NCBI RefSeq assembly: GCF_036711975.1
Contig: NC_091968.1
Location: 29,993,001-30,057,000 of the forward strand
DNA length: 64,000 nt
Origin: Onthophagus taurus
Lineage: Eukaryota; Arthropoda; Insecta; Coleoptera; Scarabaeidae
Reading direction: 5' to 3'
This document shows, one piece after another, positions 1 to 10,196 of this stretch. The translations under genes were made by a program, and so were the position numbers. Positions within the stretch are counted from its first letter, which is position 1. Every line of letters begins with the position of its first letter. The notes beneath the pieces were generated by a model, which was not told where the DNA came from, searched no databases, and saw only the letters and a program-made list of their open reading frames with translations.

Positions 1-1362
1 TATTACTTGTCTATATGGAGCATGTGGATCAGGTTCGGCTAATAAATATCGATAACCATCCTTGTTAAACGGATGATCTAACGGATAACCATGAGCTGGT
101 AATTTGGGCGTTCCCAACTCAACATTTCTTCCTTTTTTACCAGTGGGTAAATCGCCAGGTAATTTTCGTTTGGTACTCCGGCTTTTGGGACCACTAGGAA
201 CCGGCACTGAAACATTGTTTGACATGTTCATAACAAAGACTTTTATCTAATCATATGTTTAAGTCATTCAATAATTCATTCATTCATTTTTCGCCGCTTA
301 GGCGACGAAAAAAAACTTAATTCTAGAAAAAAGTTATTTAAGATAAGATAAAAATTTATCTGAATAAGTAATTTAATAATTCTTTTGTAATCAAATACCT
401 GCATGCATCATTTTTGTTGATTTTAAATAAACTACTACTTTGTTTTGTGGTAACAATGAGGTGATTATCAAATTTTAATTATTCTTTTTTTCATTTATTT
501 ATTTTTTGACAACTTTGATCTTTTTATTAAAATTTTTTTACCATGTTGTATTCCCATATCGGTAACTCTTAATGTTCCTCCTCGTATCATCGCTTCATAA
601 TTAGGTTTAATATGAGTTAAATCAGTGTTTAAAAGCCCATACATTTGTCCATCTAACGAAGTTTCTTCATAAACAAATAAAATATGAATATCTTTCATTA
701 ACGCTTTATGAACTGTAGCATGCCAAGATTGAGTAACTCTCCTTGATGTCGTTGTAAGAGCCTCCCAATGATATTCGATGTAAGGAATGATATCTTTATC
801 TTTACTAAACATCGTTCGATTCGTTCCATCTTTCATACTTGTTTGTTGTAAATTCGCTAAAGTTGTTATGCACATTTGGGGGATTTCTAAAAAATTATTT
901 TTTTAATTTATCCCTTTAATCGATATTAAATCTTACGTGCTTGACTTTTTTTAAAATTTTCCAAACCAGTCGGAGAACAATTTTTACATAAAAAAACATA
1001 GTTGCATAAAAAAGGAACTAATTTTCCCAATTGATACCCAATACAAGACTCGTGAAACCACCGGTGACAATTTGCACATAGCAATTCGACTATATTTAAA
1101 TTTCTATCTTTTCCACTACAACAAAAAATCTTAAAATCAAGTTAATTTTTCAATTTATTTAATTTCACCAATAACAACTCCCAGGTTGATCCGCTTTTTT
1201 ACCATTCTTTTCGTTTACTTCACCACTTTTACTGTTACTATCGCTGTTATCGCTTTTTTCGTCGCTTTTCGATTCACTTTGTGTTGGCCTAAAACGCAAA
1301 ATTATCAATCAAATTTTGATTTAAATGTATAAACAGTACCCAAACTCCAGATCATCCGTCAT
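1..1362 (-). CDS. ash2: Ash2, COMPASS/MLL histone H3K4 methyltransferase subunit (5' part, partial)
   Basis: Five coding exons on the minus strand join in phase: 1362-1340, 1288-1169, 1115-937, 886-542 and 239 to the window edge, giving about 302 residues. The start is the ATG at 1362, reading MTDDLEFG. A low-complexity Ser/Glu/Lys stretch follows, then a cysteine-rich atypical PHD-like region (CYCGKDRNLNIVEL, then a WFHESC motif) and a winged-helix-like region (MCITTLANLQQTS, TMFSKDKDIIPYIEYHWE). A basic linker leads to HPFNKDGYRYLLAEPDPHAP, which precedes the SPRY domain. These blocks match animal ASH2L in order. Family knowledge: Ash2 sits with WDR5, RbBP5 and Dpy30 in the nuclear core that stimulates H3K4 methylation. 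The SPRY domain lies outside the window. The junction at 542/239 is the least certain, although the phase fits. Confidence 0.92.
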
Positions 1363-1724
1363 TATGAATTCAATTAAGTTGTTCGGGATTTAGTTGGAGT
1401 CGTTATAAGAAGTTTTTTATTAAAAAACGATTTGTTTTGGTTTTTTGGTTAGAACTGTTTATTTTAGTGAAGATTTGAACCAATAACCGTTTTAATTGCG
1501 CCATCTAGTTACAAATTTTAGAACTTGACGTCATATTTCATTTACAGAATTTTTCAATAGATGGCTTATGTATTTAAGTAAAAACATCGAGATACATACA
1601 ATTTAAATGTAAATATAGTATATCGCGATGAGTAAACATGATTATTTTATAACAATTTTTTATACAAAAAATAAGTAACTAACTCTCACTTTCCAATTGT
1701 ATATCCGGAGAAGACTGGGACAAA
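1363..1724. other. Intergenic: ash2 5' flank and truncated start of the Penelope-like element
   Basis: This AT-rich stretch lies just upstream of the ash2 start and presumably holds its promoter and 5' UTR, but no TATA or initiator motif stands out. The last 80 bases or so appear to be the truncated front of the retroelement that follows. Confidence 0.4.
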
Positions 1725-3740
1725 GTGGACAGACTAACAATGGAGAAGGCTAATCGCGAATTTCAGAAGACCCGTGACACACACATCAAGAAGTTTGAAT
1801 CTCTGGAACGCCGGTCGCAAAAGAAGAAAACTAATAATTTACCAGTAGAAACAATCGTCATTAACAGATCGAATGTCCCACTAACGAAAGACGAAACCTT
1901 TGTGCGAAACTACGCAATCGCCCCGAAGAAGGTCCCAAAGGAGGAAATCATCTGCGAAGTGGAAGCAGCTGTTCGAGGGATGCCTGCACTGAAAGCCGAA
2001 GAGATCCGACAAGAAGTTGCGAGAGTATTGAAGTCAGCAAAACCACCAAAATCCAACTTGACGGTTGGTGAAAAGAAGGCACTCCGATCTATAAAAGAAA
2101 AATCAGAAATCGTCGTGTTACCAGCAGACAAGGGGAATGCTACCGTTGTTATGGACAGGAAAAAATACGACGACAAAATGATGAACTTACTGGACCCAGC
2201 CACCTACAGGAAGATCAAGAAGTACCCCACAGACAAAATCGTTAGAAAAATGAAGGAACTGATAAAATCCACAGGAATTCCAGCAGAATAGCAGAAAGGT
2301 ACCACCAAGAATCTACGGACTACCGAAGATTCACAAACCAGACGTCCCCCTCCGCCCTATCGTCAGCGCCATCAACTCCCCAACATACCAGCTGGCTAAA
2401 CATCTTGCAAAGATTCTGTCCCCCTTTACAGGTAACACGGAATCGTATGTCAGGGATTCTACACATTTTGTGGAATCGGTAAAAGGTGTAAAGCTGGATG
2501 CTGGGGATATGTTGGTAAGTTTCGATGTGGAATCCCTTTTTACTAGGGTACCAGTTAAGGATGCTGTAGAGGGTCTTCGCCGAAAACTCATTCCGGAGGG
2601 TTTACCAGGATACGTGCCAAATCTGGTGGAGTATTGCTTATCGTCGACGTATTTCAGCTGGAAAGGAGAATTTTACGAGCAGTTCGAAGGGGCAGCCATG
2701 GGATCTCCACTATCGCCAGTTATAGCTAATTTCTACATGGAATTATTCGAAGAGGACGCTTTGAAGAAGAGCCAGTGGAAACCAAAACTATGGCTCCGAT
2801 ATGTGGATGACACGTTTGTGATATGGCAACATGGTCAAAAACGGCTCCAAGAGTTCTTGGATCACTTGAACTCTCAACATCCTATGATTAAGTTCACCAT
2901 GGAAACAGAAACTGCCAAAAAACTACCTTTTCTAGATGTGTTGGTCACCAGGACGACAAATGGAGATATAGAACTTGGTTATACCGAAAGAAGACCCATA
3001 CCAACAGGTATTTACAGGCATGTTCACATCATCATCCCCAACAGAAGAGGTCCGCGATCCGTACATTATTTCAGCGAGCAGCGAGACTATGTGAAGGAGA
3101 GAACTTGAAGAAGGAGCAACACTTTCTACGAGGCGTACTGCAGAAGAATGGATACACTTCGAGGGACATCAACCAGGCCATCAAGCAGCGAAAGCAGAAA
3201 GAGGACACGGTAAGTACAAAACCACTTGGATTTATCTGTCTTCCCTATGTTTCAGGTGTAACGGAACGAATTGCTAGGCACCTCAAGAAGAACGACATCG
3301 TAGTGCGGTACGGCACGGTCAGCAAAATTCGGAACACACTCCCGATAACCAAGGACAAACTAACTCCATTAAAAGGAGCGGGAGCCTATCGACTATCGTG
3401 TAGTTGTGGGAAGGTTTATGTTGGCCAAACTGGACGCAACGTCGAGTGCCGCATCAAGGAGCATGAGAGGGATGTAAGGCTGAAGAAGATCCAGCAGTCG
3501 GCGGTTGCGGAACATTGCCATGCAGAGGGGCACCGAATAGACTTCGAACAAACAAAGGTGCTGGCTAGGGACAACAGATACTACCAAAGACTGACAAGAG
3601 AAGCCATAGAGATTCACCGACATAAAAATAACTTCAACAGAGAGGATGGCTGGGAGCTTAGCAGAACATGGAAGATGGTGGTGAACACGAAGACCTCTTC
3701 TCGCCTCACACCGGACGCGACGCAATTAGTTATTAATTAG
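1725..3740 (+). pseudogene. Penelope-like retroelement: reverse transcriptase plus GIY-YIG endonuclease, frameshifted
   Basis: One ancestral reading frame is now in three pieces: 1725-2291, about 2295-3108 and about 3105-3740. Part one has the typical N-terminal block with LPADKGNATVVMDR. Part two is the reverse transcriptase: PRIYGLPKIHKP, SFDVESLFTRVPV, the GAAMGSPLSPVIANFYMELF block and the catalytic YVDD in LWLRYVDDTFVIW. Part three is the C-terminal GIY-YIG nuclease (CGKVYVGQTGR followed by RIKEHERD). This RT-then-GIY-YIG order is diagnostic of Penelope-like elements. A stop with frame change lies near 2289 and a second shift near 3105, so this copy is dead. The 5' end is truncated. Confidence 0.9.
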
Positions 3741-3793
3741 TTTGTAATTAGCGTAAACTGATTATTAATTAGTTTTTCCGACTTATATATAGT

Positions 3794-4330
3794 TTATGTA
3801 AATAAAAAACTTTGCTTTTCAGAAGGGTATCTTTTATTTTCGGCTCTACCGGTTTCGACTAATTCTTTTTAGTCATCTTCAGGAGCAATAGCCACGTCTG
3901 TTATACTTTTAATTTTCGAAATCTGGAATCATCTCTTCTTTCATCAGTACTTTCTTGAATTATTCGTTCTTAAATGTTGTTAAAATTTTCTCTAATTTTA
4001 TGTTTTTCCTTATTTTTAGCTCACGTTGAATGTTATTATTAGTAATGGTTGCTTTATCTTTGACCATTACTTTGACCATTACTAATAATAACATTCAACG
4101 TGAGCTAAAAATAAGGAAAAACATAAAAATAGAGAAAATTTTAACAACATTTAAGAACGAATAATTCAAGAAAGTACTGATGAAAGAAGAGATGATTCCA
4201 GATTTCGAAAATTAAAAGTATAACAGACGTGGCTATTGCTCCTGAAGATGACTAAAAAGAATTAGTCGAAACCGGTAGAGCCGAAAATAAAAGATACCCT
4301 TCTGAAAAGCAAAGTTTTTTATTTACATAA
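3794..4330. repeat. Inverted repeat with two 256-bp arms at the 3' end of the Penelope-like element
   Basis: Arms 3794-4049 and 4075-4330 are near-perfect reverse complements around a 25-bp centre. Each arm contains a stem-loop motif, read on + at 4242-4271: CTGAAGA, a 6-bp stem GACTAA/TTAGTC, then GAAA. That order resembles the core of a hammerhead ribozyme, a motif known from Penelope-like terminal repeats. Inverted partial copies of the terminal repeat are also known in that group. The core here carries one extra base before the stem, so activity is doubtful. Confidence 0.8.
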
Positions 4331-4371
4331 TCTAACAGGATGGGAAGTAATAATATTAATAATATTATATA

Positions 4372-6871
4372 CAGTGCGCGGCAAAATTATGGAACATATT
4401 CAATAAATTGATAACAAATTTTTTTTTGCAAAAATGCCGAAACGGGTCAATTTTGGTTAATCATAACACACATTATGACACCATATTCACTTCCTAATAA
4501 TCATTTTTTTATGGGTTATGACGTCATCGACATTTTTTTTAAATGGCACCATTTGCATTTGTTTACAAAATCTGAAAGTATATATTTCTCTGCGACTAAC
4601 GATGTAAATATCGATATGGGTTACATAAGGAAAATTTTGATAAAATTAGCTTTAAAGGTACAAATTTTATTTTTTTTTCTGAACGTAAAAATAGCATTAC
4701 CCATGGGTAACCATGGAAACGCTTTGTTTGGTTTTAATAATGTCTATTCAAAAACGTCAAAATTAGTTTTGTGAGTGTTTAATTGAATTGAAACAATTTT
4801 TATAGCGATTAATTCCTGTATTTTTGCATTGTTTTCTGTGTTGTAATTGCTTGTTTGTATTTTTTTTCTGTTTTATATTGTTTAGTTTTGTATTAGTTAT
4901 TTTGCGTTATATTCTGATTGAGATTGTTATTTGTTGTTATTTTTTTGCCGTGGTCTGTGTTCATTAGTCCAGTTTTGTTCAATATTTGTTACTGTTTTGT
5001 TTTTATTTTTGAGCATTTGTTGTTACGTATTTATTTTAAAATAATTATGGCTCATTTAAGTGAAACCCAACGCATAGAAATTTTAATTCTTATTGGATGT
5101 GGAGATAAAACCCGAACACAACAAGAGGTATGCAATTTGTTTAATGCAAAGTACCCTGACAGAGTTATTAGTAGATCAACAGTTAGCAAAATTGACAAGA
5201 AATTTAGAGAAACTGGACATGTTAAGCACATTGCACATGCTGGACATCCTAAAATCAACGAAAATGTGAAACTTAATATTTTGTTAGCTGTTGAAGATGA
5301 TCCCCATAGTAATTCGAGACAAATTGCAGCGGATCATCAAGTTTCTCAGCGATCTGTACTACGTGTGCTACGAGCAGAGAAGTACCATCCCTACAAAGTG
5401 CAGTTAGTGCAAGAACTCAATGAAGATGACACAGATCGCCGCATGGAATTCTGTGAAATTATGCAGAATCGATGTGACCGTAATCTACTCTTTATTTACA
5501 ACGTTTTATTTTCGGATGAAGCTACATTTTGCCTGAATGGCACAGTAAACCGACAAAATTGCAGATACTGGAGTAACGAAAATCCTCATTGGATAAGCGA
5601 GGTACATACCCAATACCCTCAAAAAGTGAATGTATGGGCAGGCATAATTCACAATAAAATCATTGGCCCTTTCTTCTTTGAACAAATTCTGACAGGTCAA
5701 CGATATCTGGAGTTTTTGAGGAATGAACTGATGCCTGTCCTTTTAGAAGCATTCCCAAATAATAATAACTCAACTTACTGGACGACAATATTTGGTTTCA
5801 GCAGGATGGTGCACCTCCGCACTTTGCACATCCTGTTCGCGAATTTCTGAATAATAGTTTCCCTGAGCGGTGGATTGGCAGACGGGGGCCGATAGAATGG
5901 CCCCCCAGATCCCCAGATCTTACACCCCTTGATTTTTTTCTATGGGGTTATCTAAAATCAAAAGTGTACGTTGAGAAACCACTCAATGTAGACGCATTAA
6001 AAAATTGTATTAGCGCTGAAATTCGTAATATTAGTCCGCAATTTATTTATAATACTTTGAAAGAATGTATGAATAGGTTTGCTTATTGTCAAGAAGTGGG
6101 TGGAGGGCATTTCGAACAATTGATTAAATGATTAGAATCAGAATTTATTTCTTTTTTATAACATAATTTATATTCTACGGACATTAAATAACTTTAAATA
6201 TTAAAACTTAAAACCTTGCACATTAAAACTTAAATTATTAGTGTTTTTTAATAGAGAATAAAAAATTAAAGAACCATGACAACGTACATGGTTACGCAAG
6301 GGTAATACTATATTTTTGTAAAAAAAAATAAAATTTGTAAAATAAATAATACAAAACTAAACAACATAAAACAGAAAAAAAAATACAAACAAACAATTAC
6401 AACACAGAAAACAATCCAAAAATACACGAATTAATCGCTATAAAAATTGTTTCAATTCAATTAAACACTCACTAAACTAATTTTGACGTTTTTGAATAGA
6501 CATTATTAAAACCAAACAAAGCGTTTCCATGGTTACCCATGTGTAAGGCTATTTTTACGTTCACAAAAAGAAATAAAATTTGTACCTTTAAAGCTAATTT
6601 TCTCAAAATTTTCCTTATGTAACCCATATCGATATTTACATCGTTGGTCGCAGAAAAAAATATCCTTTCAGATTCTGTAAACAAATGCATATGGTGCCAT
6701 TTAAAAAAAATGTCGATGACGTCATAACTCATAAAAAAATGATTATCAGGAAGTGAATATGGTGTCATAATGTGTGTTATGATTAACCAAAATTGACCCG
6801 TTTCGGCATTTTTGCAAAAAAAAATTTGTTATCAATTTATTGAATATGTTCCATAATTTTGCCGCGCACTG
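4372..6871 (+). mobile_element. Mariner/Tc1-type DNA transposon with long TIRs and TA target duplication
   Basis: The element is 2,500 bp, begins CAGTGCGCGGCAAAATTATG and ends with its reverse complement, and is flanked by TA at 4370-4371 and 6872-6873. The terminal inverted repeats run for about 500 bp (4372 to about 4895; about 6345 to 6871), which is long for this superfamily. A frameshifted transposase lies between them. Each TIR also contains an open frame of 98-99 codons (4475-4774 on +, 6472-6768 on -). They are mirror copies and probably not a protein gene. Confidence 0.9.
5047..6131 (+). pseudogene. Mariner/Tc1-type transposase, one frameshift
   Basis: Translation starts at the ATG at 5047 (MAHLSETQRIEIL). 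The N-terminal part reads as paired helix-turn-helix DNA-binding domains (STVSKIDKKFRETGHVKH, then NSRQIAADHQVSQRSVLR). The DDE/D catalytic core follows: first Asp in LFSDEATF, second in WFQQDGAPPHF, third in WPPRSPDLTPLDFFLWGYL. By my count 36 residues separate the second and third Asp. The frame breaks near 5790, just before the second Asp; ORF 1 runs on to a stop at 5850 while the true product continues in another frame to the TGA at 6131. The product would cut and paste the surrounding element in the nucleus; this copy cannot do so unaided. Confidence 0.88.
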
Positions 6872-6879
6872 TATAGTTA

Positions 6880-7821
6880 CCGATTTTTTGATCTCGTCAC
6901 TTCGAACCAGTTTCTGAAGAAGGTTGCAACATGGCATCCGAAACGTCAAACCTTTTATTAAAAGACGCACGGCAAAACCCGAAAGTTTCTAGTGGTAGTT
7001 CTAATCTTAGTTTAATTTGATTATCACGAAATCAATAATACTTAATTGACATTTTTAAAACTATACGGGGAAAACTATCTATCGGAGAAAAATAAAGTCA
7101 AAAATTAAATTTGAGATGTTATTTCTTATTACACCAAGAAATGTTGCTATATTATTACACGTTTCTTAATATAAAACATTTTACAACAACTAAATTTATT
7201 AAATTTCATTAATTCGAGAAACTTATTTGACGTTTCTAAAGCTATCTAGCGCCATCTATCCAGTAAAGTCAAAAATATAATTTGTGTGAGGTTAGGTTTT
7301 TAAATATATTATTAATAATTTTTATTTTAATTAAAATAGAATATGAAGTGAAAAAAACGGTTTGTTTATGAGTTTGTTGTTTATAATAATAAATCTCAGA
7401 TAAATATTTACATTACAAAAAAAAAATGTAATTTGGGTTGTATAACTTTAATATTTTTAATAAAAAAATTAAAAACCACATTTTAATTAATTTATTTAAA
7501 TTTTTTGATTTTGACATTGTAAAAAAAATGGATAATTTCATTAATAATAAAAATAAACTCGTTATAAAAAGTTTACATTTATTTTTTTGTTTCATTTCCG
7601 CTTCTGTTGAGACCAAAAAAAATTATTAGCCATAAATAAATTATATTATTTAAATTATTTTTTCCTACAAGCTAATAATTCCCAGTTCAAGAAATTATTA
7701 ATATACATTACAGATTCTGTTTGTTTAAAAAAAAATCCTATTTTTTCTTTTATTTATAAAAAAAATGGTCGCAACTTTGAATCACCCCTTTCCCATCCTT
7801 TTAGTTTTAATTTCTTAATTT
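6880..7821. other. Intergenic AT-rich stretch with a Penelope-like tail remnant
   Basis: Positions 6912-6946 carry CTGAAGA, an imperfect stem and GAAA, the same arrangement as in the Penelope-like arms. At 6963-7000 a short fragment of the palindromic CGGGTTTAGCCG repeat family follows. The rest is AT-rich and no gene is visible. A TTTATT on + at 7749 would be an AATAAA poly(A) signal for Sar1 on the minus strand. Confidence 0.5.
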
Positions 7822-9064
7822 TTAATCGATATATTGCGCTAACCAACGAAAACCTTCTCCATATCCTTGTCGTTTCAACACGGAGCACATAAATAACTCT
7901 AACGGACGACCTGGAAGATCAGACCTTGGCACTTTACCCTATTAATGAGGTTATGTCAATTAATTAATTAATTATTAGGTTATGTTGTTGGTTATTTACT
8001 TTTCCTGTGGTTTGTCCAAATAATCCGTACACCTGCCTTAATTCATCTTCGGAAGCAGCCCCAGGGAGATCAATTTTATTACCGAGTATTAACAAGGGAC
8101 AATTTGATAATGTTTCATCTGTTAATAAAGATTCCAATTCATTTTTACTTTCTGTGAACCTCTCTCGATCGTGGGCATCAACCAAAAACACTATTGCATC
8201 TACAGCGGGGAAATAATCCTTCCAAACTCTTCGTGCTAAATATAAAAGTTTATTTATTTATTTATTTTTATTATAAAAGAATAATTTAATTACCTTGAGT
8301 GTGTCCGCCTAAATCAAAAGTTGTAAACCTCATATTTCCAATAGATAATTCTTCCGATGCTAAATAAGACAAAGAAAAAATTAATTTACGAAAGAAAACC
8401 TTGACAAATATAAAAATTTTAGTTACATTTAGATAAGGCTTATCAAAATTATTATCCCAATCAAATTTACGTTTTTTTCTGTAACGATAATAAATTTGTT
8501 GTAACCTTAAAGTGGATATTGTTAAAAATTTAATTAAAAACTATTTATAAATAAGAATCGAAAAAAGAACGAAAGGAAACAAAGATTTGGCCAAAGTCCA
8601 TAAACGTAATGCAAAAAAATTACAAAATGAAGCTGCGATTTATTTATAGGATTAAATTTTCTTTTTATTCTTACTGGGATGAAGTGTAGGAACATGTTGA
8701 GCTAATCTGTCGTCCTTTAGCATGTGCAACAAAGTAGTTTTCCCTGCATTATCCAGCCCCAAAAATAGTAGTTTCCCAGATTTTTTCCAAAGACCTACAC
8801 GATAACATGCAAAATATTAGTAACAGGTTAATAAAAACTCACCAAGCGTTGTATTCGGATAAGGAATACACTCAATTAAGTCTTCTTCGAAAAGTAACTT
8901 GATTAACGTGGTTTTACCCGAATTCGGTAATCCACATAATATATATTTTCCTTTACGGCTATACAAGCCTAAGTTTCACGAATTAATTTTTAACGAATTA
9001 TTATAAGGAAAGAAAATTTACCTAAATATCCCAAAACGCCTGTAAACCAATCCCAGATGAACAT
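7822..9064 (-). CDS. Sar1: Sar1, COPII small GTPase
   Basis: The gene is complete on the minus strand. Canonical exons are 9064-9022, 8794-8675, 8359-8294, 8235-8000 and 7938-7822, all in phase, giving 193 residues, the length of fly Sar1. The N-terminal amphipathic segment is [15 protein letters not shown]. The P-loop is GLDNAGKT, switch I ends HVPTLHPT, switch II is [16 protein letters not shown], and the base-recognition motif is NKID. The C-terminus is [16 protein letters not shown]. Family knowledge: Sar1-GTP inserts into ER membrane and recruits Sec23/24 to build COPII coats. A second, divergent version of exon 2 lies at 8968-8843 in the same phase. A 5' UTR intron probably ends at about 9080 (TTTTTATAG). 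Confidence 0.95.
8675..8794 (-). CDS. Sar1: Sar1 canonical exon 2 (P-loop and switch I)
   Basis: The exon is 120 nt, phase 1 to phase 1, with acceptor TGTAG and donor GTAAGA. It encodes [20 protein letters not shown] through VPTLHP, matching known Sar1 proteins nearly residue for residue. Confidence 0.93.
8843..8968 (-). CDS. Sar1: Sar1 alternative exon 2, divergent P-loop version
   Basis: The exon is 126 nt, phase 1 to phase 1, between acceptor AACTTAG and donor GTGAGT, and lies directly upstream of the canonical exon 2. It encodes [20 protein letters not shown], then [20 protein letters not shown] and L. The P-loop GxxxxGKT is kept, but the Asp of GLDNAGKT is Pro, the switch I region has two extra residues, and the junction Thr of HPT becomes Ala. 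Including both exons would duplicate the P-loop, so mutually exclusive use is the natural reading. An intact frame and good splice sites argue against a dead copy. No transcript evidence is available here. Confidence 0.75.
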
Positions 9065-10196
9065 TCTGTTAAAGTATCTATAAAAAAATAAGTTGATTTA
9101 TAACTATGTTATTTTTAAGCGTATATAATCGTGTTTAACGTGTAATTATTATAAAATTGACACGAAAACGACGTAGTAACATAAAAATTACCATCTGATC
9201 ATGACAATGGGGAATTCGTTAATTTTCGCGATTAAAAAGAAGGTGAGTTTTAACGAAAATATGCTTTACTTACGTATATCTAACGGGTTATTTTTAACTA
9301 TTTACAAAACTTTCAATTAGATTTATTTTCTATCTTTTATGAAATTAAAACGTAAGCAGTTGTGTCTGGGACAAAACTGAGCCACAATGACAAGAAGGGA
9401 TATTCGGTACGTCAATTGATTCGGTAAGTTGTGATGTGACATTTCCTGTAACGTCAATTATTATCTTTTTATAGCGAAATATTTAAACTAAGATATTAAA
9501 AAAATAAGACAACTATAACAAAACGATATAAAATTAATAATTTTTTGTAATAAGTAAAATTTCAAATCGGCAAAAATCGATTATTAATTTTAGCACGTTT
9601 AGTTCCGGTACCTATTGAGTCAAATCAAGTTCCAATTAAATCCAAATTGAAAAGTTTAAATAATAATCAAATAAATGTTATTATTACTATTTTATTTTAA
9701 TAATTATTTAGATTCTAATCTCTTTTCCTATTTATTATTAAGATGTCAACAAATAAAAATTAAATAAATAATAAAAATAAATATTTTCAATACGTCAAAT
9801 GACAGGTAAGTTGTAATCTGACAACTACATCAAATAGTTTTCTTTTAAACGAAGATTTAAAATAAGATATTAAAAATTTATGTTAAATTAATCATTTTAA
9901 TTCATTTTAGCGCGAATTATTAATAATTATGCTTTTTGAATTAAATTTTTTCAACTGCAACTGTCAAATCAATATCCCGCCAAATTCAAATTTATTTCTA
10001 AAATTTTTATTAATTTATATATTAAATCGGTCTAAATCATTTAAAATAGTTGATTAATTTCAAAGAAAATCAAAATGATTAAGTCATTCATAAATTTAAT
10101 TGTAAACTTAAATATTATCGATCCTGCCCTTATAACTTGAGGTTATAACCTAAAATAAAAATAATCAATATTTCTTTTTCAGTTACAAACAGAAAT
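9065..10196. promoter_or_regulatory. Intergenic region between divergent Sar1 and an unrecognised + strand gene
   Basis: The 1.1 kb between the two start codons is AT-rich and should hold both promoters. A short stretch at 9201-9245 has ATGACAATGGGG and a strong donor (AAGAAG|GTGAGT), so it may be the first exon of the + strand gene. Its phase does not join the 10197 frame through the acceptor at 10182, so any such exon would be mostly untranslated. Confidence 0.4.

Noticed and set aside
7438..7629. Open frames on both strands in AT-rich DNA before Sar1
   Set aside because: Composition is nearly all Asn, Lys, Ile and Phe with no conserved motif; expected by chance in AT-rich sequence.
9201..9245. 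Short coding exon MTMGNSLIFAIKKK
   Set aside because: Its donor phase does not fit the next frame at 10197; kept only as a possible untranslated exon.
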